A DNA stretch of 64,000 nucleotides from Dendrolimus kikuchii (Eukaryota > Arthropoda > Insecta > Lepidoptera > Lasiocampidae), in assembly GCA_019925095.2 (NCBI GenBank), contig CM034389.1, positions 1,386,001 to 1,450,000 on the forward strand, read 5' to 3'. This document shows positions 52,251-63,604 of this stretch, one piece after another. The position numbers were made by a program, and so were the translations under genes. Positions within the stretch are counted from its first letter, which is position 1; each line of letters begins with the position of its first letter. The notes below the pieces were generated by a model. The model had not been told where the DNA came from. It did no database searches and saw only the letters and a program-made list of their open reading frames with translations.

Positions 52251-52510
52251 TATATTACCGATGCAATATCGTGATATTCCTCCGAATTTATGGAGACCCT
52301 TGCTTCATGTGTTTTGATATGCTTAAGTCAAGTTTTATAAAATTACAATCAGGTCATTGTTCCACCAAATAAGCGATATATAAACCTTCAGCGACAAATT
52401 ATCTAACTGTTGATGACAATTGCTTAAAAATCAGTTGATATACAAACAAACACAGAAAGCTGCTTTGTTCAATACTATGTAAAGGTAATATATTTAGATT
52501 AATTTCCCAA

Positions 52511-52948
52511 CGCGGTGCCGGTACCTACGCTCACGTATGGAAGCGAGAGTTGGGTATAGAAGAGAGAGCATGAAAGTAGAGTAAACGCGGTCGAGATGCG
52601 AGCACTGCGCAAAATCTGCGGAGTGACGCTCGCGGACCGCGTTCGTAATACCGAAGTAAGAAAGAGAGTTGCTCTGAAAGAGAGTGTCGGGGTGAAGGTA
52701 AGGAAAGGAATGCTCCGGTGGTTCAAGCATGTGGAAAGAATGACTAATCAGATATACAATGTAAAAGTGATCAAATTGATCGTGCACTAGCAGAAGGTGA
52801 TGTCAGGAGCCTTAAGAACAGACGAGCGTGCATGACAAGAGCTATGAATGTCAAAGAAGCAAGTGAGGTGTGTAAGAATAAGCCTGAATTTCGCTCTGTT
52901 GTTCGTGCCTACCCCGCAACGGAACTGGCGTGAAGTTATGTATGTATG
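52511..52948 (+). mobile_element. RTE-like LINE copy
   Basis: PVPTLTYGSESWV-like start to a PATELA-stop end. A deletion removes the DGCRSRGRPRHTFH codons at about 52770. Target-site duplication TAATTTCCCAA at 52500-52510 and 52949-52959. Confidence 0.87.
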
Positions 52949-52959
52949 TAATTTCCCAA

Positions 52960-53370
52960 GTACTAGATGATAATGACGACTACAACAAGAGCAGATTACA
53001 TATAAATCAATAAGCCGACATGAGCCCTCTTAAGCCGTTAAGGTCGATCGCTCGTGCAGCGCTCGAGTTATCGCAACGAAACCCAATAATCACTGGCGAC
53101 GTGCCACACATTATGCCCGATAACATCTGACATGTTAGAGAGCGCTTTGCGAGGAATGGAATGGCCGGTTTTCCACCAGCCAAGCAAGACATGACACGAC
53201 ATTTGTGCATATAGTCCACCAGTATTTGGCTAGCAGTTTATAAGTTTTATTTTATAATCATCTCCGCCATATTTCAAGACAGAGTCTTCTTTTGATGTAT
53301 TTTTTTATATATATATCTATTGTAAAAAGACGGGGATAATAAGTAGGGGAGGGGGTAATCTTTTTGTATT
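52960..53370. other. Unassigned DNA
   Basis: Slightly GC-rich at 53020-53215 with a minus frame (CLAGGKPAIPFLAKRSLTCQ) of unknown identity. No splice support. Confidence 0.3.
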
Positions 53371-53376
53371 TTGTTT

Positions 53377-53460
53377 ATTCTTTTTCTTTTCCTTATCTTT
53401 TTCTTCTCTTTTTCTTTTCTTTTCTTTTTTTTTCTTTTCTTTTCTTTTCTTTTCTTTTTT
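53377..53460 (+). repeat. Pyrimidine-rich (TTTTC)n tract
   Basis: Homopyrimidine on the plus strand over about 80 bp. The F/S-rich frame through it is an artefact. Confidence 0.95.
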
Positions 53461-53745
53461 AAAAGCCAAATCTTATACTCTATTATATATTGTCTTAATT
53501 ACTATTACAATTTTTGTATCCTGTCGACTTATTTCTATCTATTTTCATATACTACTTTCTTTTTAAACATTTACTTCCTGCTGCTAAGATTATTTACATG
53601 TTTTATTATCTATGCTGTTTAAAATTGTCTAAGTATGTACAATTATATACTACCAGTGTTATTTGTTGACCCGTTTCTTTTTACTACTATTTTCGCGATT
53701 TTGAGCACATAGTTTATAAGTTTTTTTTTATAACCAACTCGGCCA

Positions 53746-54053
53746 TTTTTTTTTATTGCAGGAGTTCAGCAGACAGGCCGACGGCCCATTTGTTGGAAAG
53801 CAGTTACCATCACCTATGGACGTTTGCAACACCAAAGGTGCTACAAAGGCGCTACTCTCTTAAAGGAGACTGGAACCTGGTCACTAATGCCGGAACACAA
53901 CACAAGGTTGTTATGGCGGCATACTCTAGACCAGAGATGGTCGCCATCCAGTCGAGCAAATACGCTACCACCTGCTGTGGGTTGTTTGGTCGCCTCTTAC
54001 GACAGGCCGCCCGGTCGCAGAAAATTGTATTCTTTCTCCGTTCCTGCACGGAT
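53746..54053 (-). mobile_element. Family A retroposon, full length
   Basis: CCGTGCAGGAACGGAG at 54053 to CTCCTGCAATAAAAAAAAA at 53746. Confidence 0.87.
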
Positions 54054-54129
54054 TCAAAAAAATTTCAAGTATTTCTTTTTTATATATCTATACATATAAT
54101 AAAACAGTAATGGTCGCATTTTTGTACAA

Positions 54130-54388
54130 TGAAAAAAAATGCTAAAAACGAGTCAGGGGGATGTAAGAAGTGGAATAGAACTAATTTAGATTTTTTTCAA
54201 ATTTTTCGTTTCTGTTTGTTTGTACCGGTTAATCTGGGAAACGACTGGACCGATTTAAATGAAATTTTGTATGGTGGTAGCTTATATCCCGGGTCAACAT
54301 ATAGGATACTTTTGATCCCGAAAAATTAAAGAGTTCCCGTGGGATAGTTAAGAAACCACACCACGCGGATGAAGTCGCGGACATCAGC
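54130..54388 (+). mobile_element. Helitron-like element (family H variant)
   Basis: Same body as 43830-44095, ending CACGCGGATGAAGTCGCGGA, CATCAGC. Fused to a family L piece (54390-54477, minus). Confidence 0.6.
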
Positions 54389-54576
54389 TTATAAGTGTGT
54401 GAAATTTCATACTCCTCCGTCCGCGCAATTTTCGTAAAAAGACGTACAAAGTCTTTGCTACACGTATCAATATATAGATGTGAATAGCTGATAGTCATCC
54501 AAAAATTGTAAAATAAAAAAACGCCTTCGGTCGCCAGAGCCTCGTTAGTTGCCAGCAGGCACGTCCATACATCTTA

Positions 54577-54870
54577 TACATACATACATAACTTCACGCC
54601 AGTTCCCTTGCGGGGTAGGCACGAACAACAGAGCGCCATTTAGGCCCATTCTTACACACCTCACTTGCTTCTTTGACATTCATAACTCTTGTCATGCACA
54701 CTCGTCTGTTCTTAAGGCTCCTGACATCACCCTCCGCTAGTACACGATCAATGTGATCATGGAAGGTGTGTCGTGGCCTTCCACGACTTGCATCCATCCA
54801 CTTTTGCATTGTATATCTGTTTAGTCATTCTTTCATCATGCATTCTTTCCACATGCCCGAACCACCGGAC
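54577..54870 (-). mobile_element. RTE-like LINE 3' tail
   Basis: The minus strand from SGGSGMWKECMMKE-frame codons (FGHVERMHDERM) to [13 protein letters not shown]. KNGPKW variant. One codon missing after DGC. Confidence 0.85.
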
Positions 54871-54873
54871 TAT

Positions 54874-55342
54874 ATATACTAATATATAAAGCCGAAGAGT
54901 TTGTTTGTTTGAACACGCTAATCTCAGGAACTACTGGTCCGATTTGAAAAATTATTTCCTTGTTAGATAGCCCATTTATCGAGGAAGGCTATAGGCTATA
55001 TATCATCACGCTATGACTAATAGGAGCGGAGCACCAATGAAGTCTGTTTCAGGGGGGGGGGGTTTGGTTCCCATAAATGATGTACCCTAGTGATACAACA
55101 TTAAAATTACAATCTAATCTAGGAAATAAGACTAATGATTAATTTAAATCTGACCTAAAATAACTAGATATACCTAAAACTAATAATGTGTTCCAACAAC
55201 ACGTTGCCTATAGTCTTTATTAAGGAGAAGACACTTTGTTCATGTGTTCTTTCTTAATGCTTAGCACATAGCACTAGGGGGTTTTTATTAACTTACTTTT
55301 TTTTTACTATTCCACGCGTACGAAGTCGCGGACAGACGCTAG
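54874..55342 (+). mobile_element. Helitron-like element (family H) with 210-bp insert
   Basis: GAACACGCTAATCTCAGGAA, then a G9 run at 55050 and foreign DNA to about 55270, then resumption at GGGGGTTTTTATTAACTTAC and CACGCGTACGAAGTCGCGGA, GACGCTAG with T outside. Confidence 0.65.
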
Positions 55343-55583
55343 TCTAGAATATAGACCCTCGATTAATACCTTAACAATCTGAGTGATAATGGCGATATAA
55401 TATATGTAAAATCGCAATAATCTCCAGAGTATACGTGTTGAACCAAGCGTAAGTAGGCAGATGTCTCCGAGTCTTCAGTGACGCGTAAACTGATAATGTG
55501 TTGTAGAGAGATATAGAATAAGTTGTTAACACAACGACTTGTATTGTTATGTATTACAATATCGTGTGCCAGATATTTAAGAA

Positions 55584-55923
55584 GCAGAACTAATAATCTG
55601 AAAGAGAGTGTCGGGGTGAAGGTAAGGAAAGGAATGCTCCGGTGGTTCGAGCATGTGGAAAGAACGACTAAACAGATATACAGTGCAAAAGTGGATGGAT
55701 GCAGAAGTCGTGGAAGGCCACGACACGCCTTCCATGATCAAATTGATCGTGTACTAGCAGAAGGTGATGTCAGGAGCCTTAAGAACAGACGAGTGTGCAT
55801 GACGAGAGTTATGAATGTCAAAGAAGCAAGTGAGGTGTGTAAGAATAAGCCTAAATGGCGCTCTGTTGTTCGTGCCTACCCCGCAAGGGAACTGGCGTGA
55901 AGTTATATATGTATGTATGTATG
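55584..55923 (+). mobile_element. RTE-like LINE 3' tail
   Basis: LKESVGVKVRKGMLRWFEHV to [13 protein letters not shown] (55900), without MHDER. Confidence 0.86.
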
Positions 55924-56009
55924 TAACTTGTCCTACGGTTTTACTTGCATCATATCTTGTATCCCGTGAAAAGCATATGATATTTTGAAAAAAGGATTTA
56001 TTTACCGAA

Positions 56010-56770
56010 ACTTTACTATCAAAAAAACTTCAAAAACTAAAAGGTATAAAATAACTTATTTCTGAAGCTATTATTATTAATATATATTATCTAAAACATC
56101 TCTTTTATATTTTACTAAGCACCGATTTCAAGATGTTTTACATAATATATATTAATAATAATAGCTTTAAAAATAAGTTATTTTATACTTTTTAGTTTTA
56201 TAATACGGTTTTTTTAAACGAAGTTTTTTTATTTTATTTGTTACTTTTTAGTGTCTAGCTATGTATGGGTAGACCTACGAAAGATGCCGCGCTCCTTAAA
56301 AAATAAAGGTCCCAAGAAACGGAAACAAAAAAATGTTCGTAAAATGAAAACTACGGGGCTAAACTATGTTAAATTTTTAGACGACCAAATGGCAACTATT
56401 TCGCATCAAACTAAACAAGAATCACGTAAATCGGATCATAAATCTCACAGTAATCGGTGTACATATGGAACGGAATGGAAAAATTTTCTTAAAAAATATT
56501 CATAATATGAAAACCACTGGGCCAAACTATGTCAAATTTTTAGGGGACCAAATGGCAACTATTTCGCATCAAACTAAATAAGAATCACGTAAATCGGATC
56601 ATAAATCTCAGCGTAATCGGTGTACATATAGAACGGAATGGAAAAATTTTCATAAAAAATGTTCATAAAATGAAAACTACTGGGCCAAACTATGTCAAAT
56701 TTTTAGGGGACCAAATGGAAGCTATTCCGCATCGAACAAAAAAAAAACCACGTAAATCGGATAATAAAAT
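56010..56770 (+). mobile_element. Family C element, copy 3, with 163-bp tandem repeats
   Basis: An inverted repeat at 56033-56203, then GGAGCGCGGCA-type body in reverse relative to 8404-8700. The ATGAAAAC-start unit recurs at 56344, 56507 and 56670 (spacing exactly 163). Plus frame 56251-56505 parallels the minus frame at 8722-8462. Confidence 0.65.
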
Positions 56771-56773
56771 ACA

Positions 56774-56816
56774 ACTAGAGTTTACCCCGCGGCTCCGCCG
56801 CGCGTCAAACTCTAGT
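56774..56816. repeat. Nested GC-rich palindrome with CTAG ends
   Basis: ACTAGAGTTT (56774) pairs with AAACTCTAGT (56807). Inside, CGCGGC pairs with GCCGCG around TCC. Read either way it looks like a Helitron 3' terminus. Confidence 0.85.
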
Positions 56817-57114
56817 GCGTACCTCTCGTTTTAAGAGCAGGCGTTAATACAGGATATATTGTATTGTATTTTTATGTTGGTGCTATTTGCCCTCGGAAGA
56901 TTTACTTCATTTTATGTCGAAAACTATCCTATCTACCGGGATGAATAGAATCTATGTCCATTTTCGGTATTCAGACAGACAGATCGAGCGAAAGTCGCAT
57001 TTTTTTAAAGATTGTGAATTTTGTATCTATAAACTTGATAAATGATTGGTCCCATACAAACTTTAATACCTTATTTCAACCCGTTCTAGTTTTATTTATA
57101 TAAATAAATATTGT

Positions 57115-58425
57115 GTAAACTACACAAACGACCAAAACTACCAAACATACTAAAACTGCCGAAACTACCAAATCTACCAACCAAAACTACTAAATCCACC
57201 AACCAAAACTACCACAACTACCTAAACTACCACAATTACCAAATCTACCAATCAAAACTACCACAACTACCAAAACTACCACAACTACCAAAACTACCAA
57301 AACTACCACAACTACCAAAACTACCACAACTATCAAAACTACCACAACTACCAAAACTACCACAATTACCAAATCTACCAATCAAAACTACCACAACTAC
57401 CAAAACTACCACAATTACAACTACCAATCAAAACTACCACAACTACCAAAATACCGAAAATAGCAAAACTACCAATCAAAACTACCACAACTACCAAAAC
57501 TACCACCACTACCAAAACTACCACAACTATCAAAACTACCACAACTACCAAAACTACCGCAACTACCAAAACAACCACAACTACCGAAACAACCGAATAT
57601 ACCAAATCAACCAAACAAAACTACCACCACAACTACCATAAACTACCAACAAAACTACCACAACTATAAAAACTACCACAACTATCAAAACTACCACAAC
57701 TATCAAAACTACCACAACTACCAAAACTAACACAACTATCAAAACTACCGCAACTACCAAAACAACCGAATATACCAAATCGACCAACCAAAACTACCAC
57801 AACTATCAAAACTACCACAACTACCAAAATAACCGAATCTACCAAAGAAAACTACTATAACTACCAAATCTACAAACCAAAACTACCATAACTACCAATA
57901 CTACCACTACTACCAAAACTACCACAACTACCAAATCTACCCAAACTATCAAATCCACCAATCAAAACTACCACAACTATCTAAACTACTACAATTACCA
58001 CATCTACCAATCAAAACTACCACAACTACCTAAACTACCACAATTACCAAATTTACCAATCAAAACTACCACAACTACCAAAACTACCACAACTACCAAT
58101 ACTACCACTACTACCTACCAAAACTACCACAACTACCGAAACTACCAAATCTACAAACCAAAACTACCACAACTACCAAAACTACCACAACTACCAAATC
58201 TACCGAAACTACCAAATCTACCGAAACTACCAAATCTAGAAAACAAAACTACCACAACTACCAAAACAACCGAAACTACCAAAACTACCAGCATAAACTA
58301 CCGAAAATAGCAAAACTACCACAACTACCAAAACTGCCAAACAAAACTACCAAAACTACCTAAACGACCAAATTGACCAAAATAAACAAAATGACGAAAA
58401 TGGCAAACCACAAATAAAAAACCTA
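57115..58425 (+). repeat. ACTACCAAA/ACTACCACA minisatellite
   Basis: About 1.3 kb of 9-bp-based units, often paired into 18-bp steps, with very few G on the plus strand. Frames through it (LPKLPQLPKL, NYHNYQNYHN) are repeat artefacts. Confidence 0.95.
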
Positions 58426-58439
58426 TCCTAGTTTGCGGG

Positions 58440-58860
<421 letters not shown>

Positions 58861-59130
58861 TAAACAGCTGATTTCGCGGCGTCAAAATAAGCAAACCGCC
58901 GCCTACGCGCGTCACCCGTTCCTCGTACTACGCTCGTAGCTGCTACGCCCACGCGTAGCAGTCTCGCCGCTACGATATTTAGGTCTGTAGTACACACCCA
59001 CTTTTGTACGAGTGAACATAATAAACCCTAATTGATCACAAGAAAGAGCCAAGTTCAGTTTCCAGCCAGTTTCTTGTAAGAGGTAGGGCAGAGATTTCAG
59101 TTTCAAGTCAGTTTCTTCGTTTTTTTGTTA

Positions 59131-59185
59131 CTTTACAAGTTCAGCAGACAGATGTCCCACCTGATGGAAAGCGGTTACCATCGCC
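59131..59185 (-). mobile_element. Family A 3' fragment
   Basis: AAGTTCAGCAGACAGATGTC, CCACCTGATGGAAAGCGG, TTACCATCGCC, joined head-on to the next A segment. Confidence 0.75.
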
Positions 59186-59755
59186 ATCGCAGGTGATAGG
59201 GCATTTACCCGACTGGATGGCTACCACCCCTGGTCTAAAGTATGTAGCCATAATAACCTTGAGTTGTGTTCCGGCATTAGTGACCAGGTTCCAGACTCAC
59301 ATAAGGGAGCAGCAGCGCATTTGTAGCACCTTTGGTGTTGCAAATGTCCATAGGCGATGGTAACCGCTTTCCATCCAGTGGGCCGTCTGCCTGTCTGCTG
59401 ACCTCCTGCAATAAAAAAAAGTGCCCGTGGCGCTTTAGTGGAGCTCACCATAAAGCTACCACGGCGTCTTTCTTTACATAAAATGTGGTAGCCGTATGCT
59501 TGGATATCCACATTTCGGACAAAGAACTATATCCGCACATGTCCGGAAAATTCGGGACTTTTTTTATTGCAGGAGTTCAGCAGACAGGCAGACGGCCCAC
59601 TTGATGGAAAGCGGTTACCATCGCCTATGGGCATTTGCAACACCAAAGTTGCTACAAATGCGCTGCTGCTCGTTTAAGGGAGACTGGAACCTGGTCACTG
59701 ATGCCGGAACACAACTCAAGATTGTTATGGCGACATACTTTAGACCAGGGGTGGC
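59186..59755. mobile_element. Composite element copy 2: A(+), spacer, A(-)
   Basis: A plus-orientation 59186-59418, spacer 59419-59558 (reverse complement of 20190-20337), A minus-orientation 59559-59755. Both outer A segments are truncated. Confidence 0.82.
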
Positions 59756-59940
59756 ATGATGTACAAGGACGTAAAATTTCGAAAGGAGCTTGATATTTCA
59801 ACTCCAAGTTTCTTAGCAGGTATTGAAGATATTTCATACGATGAAAGATGATATTGCGTTCGTAAAATTAAATATTGTGAATGTAGTCAGAATTATAATA
59901 CACGTTCGCTTGCTTGGAAATATTAAAAAGTATTAACTAC

Positions 59941-60333
59941 TGCGGAGTGACGCTCGCGGACCGCGTTCGTAATACCGAAGTAAGAAAGAGAGTTGGTCTG
60001 AAAGAGAGTGTCGGGGTGAAGGTAAGGAAAGGAATGCTCCGGTGGTTCGGGCATGTGGAAAGAATGCATGATGAAAGAATGACTAAACAGATATACAATG
60101 CAAAAGTGGATGGATGCAGAAGTCGTGGAAGGCCACGACACACCTTCCATGATCAAATTGATCGTGTAATAGCGGAGGGTGATGTCAGGAGCCTTAAGAA
60201 CAGACGAGTGTGCATGACAAGAGTTATGAATGTCAAAGAAGCAAGTGAGGTGTGTAAGAATGGGCCTAAATGGCGCTCTGCTGTTCGTGCCTACCCCGCA
60301 AGGGAACTGGCGTGAAGTTATGTATGTATGTAT
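59941..60333 (+). mobile_element. RTE-like LINE 3' tail
   Basis: CGVTLADRVRNTEVRKRVGL to [13 protein letters not shown] (60315), MHDER and KNGPKW variants. Target-site duplication GTATTAACTAC at 59930-59940 and 60334-60344. Confidence 0.89.
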
Positions 60334-60371
60334 GTATTAACTACAATATCATGTTTCTATTAAAATACTTT

Positions 60372-60480
60372 AAATCTATAATATTATTAAATTCTAAACG
60401 TGCCGTGTTTGTACATTGAAGTTATTAAAAAAAAAACAACTGGCATAGACTATATAAACAATGCAGAATACGATGAATTT
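60372..60480 (+). mobile_element. Family K 5' end
   Basis: TCTATAATATTATTAAATTC, AACGTGCCGTGTTTGTAC, TAGACTATATAAAC. Confidence 0.5.
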
Positions 60481-60627
60481 TTGAAGTGAAACTTCTTTAG
60501 AATCGTTGTGATTTGAAATTCGATGAAACGAAAACACGACACTAAAAAGAGATAAACACACAATTCTATAGGACTAAGCCTGCGAGAGAATGAAATAGAA
60601 TATCTATATATACATTCTAATATAATT

Positions 60628-60803
60628 GATCGTGTACTAGCGGAGGGTGATGTCAGGAGCCTTAAGAACAGACGAGCGTGCATGACAAGAGTTATGAATG
60701 TCAAAGAAGCAAGTGAGGTGTGTAAGAATGGGCCTAATTGGCCCTCTGTTGTTCGTGCCTACCCCGCAAGGGAACTGGCGTGAAGTTATGTATGTATGTA
60801 TGT
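60628..60803 (+). mobile_element. RTE-like LINE 3' tail, short
   Basis: IDRVLAEGDVRSLKNRRACM to [13 protein letters not shown], KNGPNW variant. Runs into (TA)n and a 40-bp family F start (60822-60862). Confidence 0.84.
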
Positions 60804-61097
60804 ATATATATATATATATATAAATCAATTGCTGTTCGTTAGTCCCGCTTAAACTCGAGAACGTGTTACACCGTGTACCTATATGATTTTTCTTCACACT
60901 TATAAAATACCACATTATCATAAAAATTCATTACAGATTATATAATATTATATAATCTGCATAATAATAATAATAATCTGTAGAAATAATAAACACATAA
61001 TGTAAACATTGTATTGACTACATAATTGTCTTAAGTCATTACAGAAGACAGTAAACGCATTTGACTTTGACAATTCTAAATTATCGACCCGCAATAT

Positions 61098-61674
61098 TGA
61101 ATAGGTTAGGTAAACTTCTAGGCGCTAAGAACCTCAGCCAGAAGGCCCAGCTCGCCATACACAACGCGGTGCTGGTACCTACGCTCACGTATGGAAGCGA
61201 GAGTAGGGTATGGAAGAGAGAGCATGAAAGTAGAGTAAACGCGGTCGAGATGCGAGCACTGCGCAAAATCTGCGGAATGACGCTCGCGGACCGCGTTCGT
61301 AATACCGAAGTAAGAAAGAGAGTTGGTATGAAAGAGAGTGTCGGGGTGAAGGTAAGGAAAGGAATGCTCCGGTGGTTCGGGCATGTGGAAAGAATGCATG
61401 ATGAAAGAATGACTAAACAGATATACAATGCAAAAGTGGATGGATGCAGAAGTCGTGGAAGGCCACGGCACACCTTCCATGATCAAATTGATCGTGTATT
61501 AGCGGAGGGTGATGTCAGGAGCCTTAAGAACAGACGAGTGTGCATGACAAGAGTTATGAATGTCAAAGAAGCAAGTGAGGTGTGTAAGAATGGGCCTAAA
61601 TGGCGCTCTGTTGTTCGTGCCTACCCCGCAAGGGAACTGGCGTGAAGTTATGTATGTATGTATGTATGTATGTA
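61098..61674 (+). mobile_element. RTE-like LINE, longest open copy
   Basis: Uninterrupted from LGKLLGAKNLSQKAQLAIHN through LVPTLTYGSESRVWKREHES, CGMTLADRVRN, GHVERMHDERMTKQ to [13 protein letters not shown] (61645), about 180 codons. No RT catalytic box is included: only the extreme C-terminus of the RTE-type polymerase. Short duplication CAATAT. Appears young. Confidence 0.89.
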
Positions 61675-61724
61675 CAATATATGTTATTCATTGAGTTTAG
61701 TTGTTTTCTTTTTATGTTTCAAGC

Positions 61725-61982
61725 TCAACGTAACAAACGGCTGGAATGATTTGGCTAATTTTTGGTTTTGAATTATTTGTGGAAGTCCAGAGAAGGTTTA
61801 AAAGGTGAGTAAATATAAAAAAAATGCTTGGAATATAGTATAATATAGTAAAAACAACAATTTCGCTTTCCCTTAGAAACTATTCTTACCTGTCAAACGT
61901 TTGACGTTCGTCCCGTCGTTCAGAAATCAACGTTTTTTATTTATCGATCCTGAGGCGGTACGAAGTTTGCCGGGTCAGCTAG
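61725..61982 (+). mobile_element. Helitron-like element (family F), 5'-truncated
   Basis: ATTTGGCTAATTTTTGG, GGAAGTCCAGAGAAGG, GAGGCGGTACGAAGTTTGCC, GGGTCAGCTAG with T outside. Confidence 0.68.
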
Positions 61983-61988
61983 TTATAT

Positions 61989-62193
61989 CTTCTTTATATA
62001 TATAATTCTTCTGTACGTGTGTTGACAGTGAACTCCTCCTAAACGGCTGGACCGATTTGAATGAATGTTTTTGTGTGTGTTCAAGTGGATTCGAGGATGG
62101 TTTAGATTCACAATTGGACCCGGTAGGTGGCGCTGCAATTGGGTTCTAAATTTTATTTCTTCAGGGCAGAACAACGTCTACCGGGACAGCTAG
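61989..62193 (+). mobile_element. Helitron-like element (family G), adjacent
   Basis: TTCTTTATATATATAATTCT to GGGCAGAACAACGTCTACCG, GGACAGCTAG with T outside. Starts within 7 bp of the preceding element's end. Confidence 0.7.
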
Positions 62194-62532
62194 TAGGTAT
62201 GTAGGAGTCCGTGGGTGTTGAGGTGGTACGGCGTCGGGGTAGCCTTCCAAGGTTTCAACACCAATAACGCTGACAAATTAGAAGGGGTTGCTAACTTTAT
62301 TAGCGGATATCAAATCAATGAACCAGTTGTATGAATTTATTATATAATGTAAAAAACAACAAAACACAGAACAAAATAATTCCTACGACGGTATGTACGC
62401 GTGAGACTACACAAGGTGATTCAGCTGCACTGCCGATCGACGGTGTGATTATTTAATGTGGCGGAAGGCCACAGGTATATAATAATTTAAACACTATGGT
62501 CATAGAGATAAAGTTGGAAATGTTTTGAAGTT

Positions 62533-62845
62533 ACATACACATACATACATAACTTCACGCCAGTTCCTTTGCGGGGTATGCACGAACAACAGAGTGCCAT
62601 TTAGGCTTATTCTTACACACCTCACTTGCCTCTTTGACATTCATAACTCTTGTCTTGCACGCTCGTCTGTTCTTAAGACTCCTGACATCACCTTCTGCTA
62701 GTACACGATCAATTTGATCATGGAAGGTGTGTCGTGGCCTTCCACGACTTCTGCATTCATCCACTTTTGCATTATATATCTGTTTAGTCATTCTTTCATC
62801 ATGCATTCTTTCCACATGCCCGAACCACCGGAGCATTCCTTTCCT
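62533..62845 (-). mobile_element. RTE-like LINE 3' tail
   Basis: The minus strand RKGMLRWFGHVERMHDERM to RAYPAKELA-stop. Target-site duplication TGTTTTGAAGTT at 62521-62532 and 62846-62857. Confidence 0.88.
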
Positions 62846-62869
62846 TGTTTTGAAGTTCTTCTTTGATAT

Positions 62870-63280
62870 ACGAAATGTCACGTAATTTATAATCCCTTCC
62901 ACATCTTATCATACTTTGTTTCACTTCTATTGCGTACGCACAGCACACACACACATTTTTTTAATATATCTTGTTCGTTCAGGATTCACGTAGAAACTAC
63001 TGAGCCGATTAAGATGTGGTTTTCACTGATCGACAACAAATTCTTAGATTAAAATCTACGCTACTTTTTCGGCTCGGAGCTCCGATCCCAGACCGCCGGG
63101 ACGCTTCGGGTTTCATATCACCCGTTGCCCGTCATTAATTAGTCTGTTGCTGTCACCCTTTGGCTGGCATCATTAAATTTAACCCCTCTCATGGCAACAG
63201 CACAGCTGAGGTAAAGTCCCTAGGGAGCTCCCTTGAGCAGGTTGCCTACGGGTTCGAGCCCTTCACTTCGCCCGCCCCAA
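62870..63280 (+). repeat. Direct repeat, copy 1
   Basis: ACGAAATGTCACGTAATTTA through GGCTCGGAGCTCCGATCCCA to GGTTCGAGCCCTTCACTTC. Contains family-K-like GATTCACGTAGAAACTACTG. Confidence 0.82.
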
Positions 63281-63286
63281 ACCGTT

Positions 63287-63603
63287 TTATCCGTGCAGGA
63301 ACGGAGAAAGAATACAATTTCCTGCGGCCGGGCGGTCTGTCGTAAGAGGCGACAAAACAACCCACAGCCAGGTGGTAGGGCATTTTCCCGACTGGATGGC
63401 TACCACCCCTGGTCTAAAGTATGTCGCCATAACAACCTTGAGTTGTGTTCCGGCATTAGTGATCAGGTTCCAGTCTCCCTTAAGAGAGCAGCAGCGCATT
63501 TGTAGCATCTTTGGTGATGTAAATGTCCATAGGCGATGGTAACCGCTTTACATCAAGTGGGCCGTCTGCCTGTCTGCTGATCTCCTGCAATAAAAAAAAA
63601 AAA
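63287..63603 (+). mobile_element. Family A retroposon, full length
   Basis: CCGTGCAGGAACGGAG to CTCCTGCAATAAAAAAAAAAA. Plus frame VQERRKNTISCGRAVCRKRR to LKRAAAHL (63505) open. Lies exactly between the two direct repeat copies. Confidence 0.9.
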
Positions 63604-63604
63604 T

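Noticed and set aside
53371..53622. Membrane protein-like F/L/S-rich frame
   Set aside because: Low-complexity (TTTTC)n and T-rich DNA. No start context, homology or splice signals.
57111..57641. 176-residue open frame (LPKLPQLPKL / NYHNYQNYHN)
   Set aside because: Translation of a 9/18-bp minisatellite. All frames without stops arise from the repeat itself.
61061..61645. Host gene of about 194 codons
   Set aside because: The frame is the C-terminus of an RTE-type LINE, repeated about 25 times with (TGTA)n tails and target duplications.
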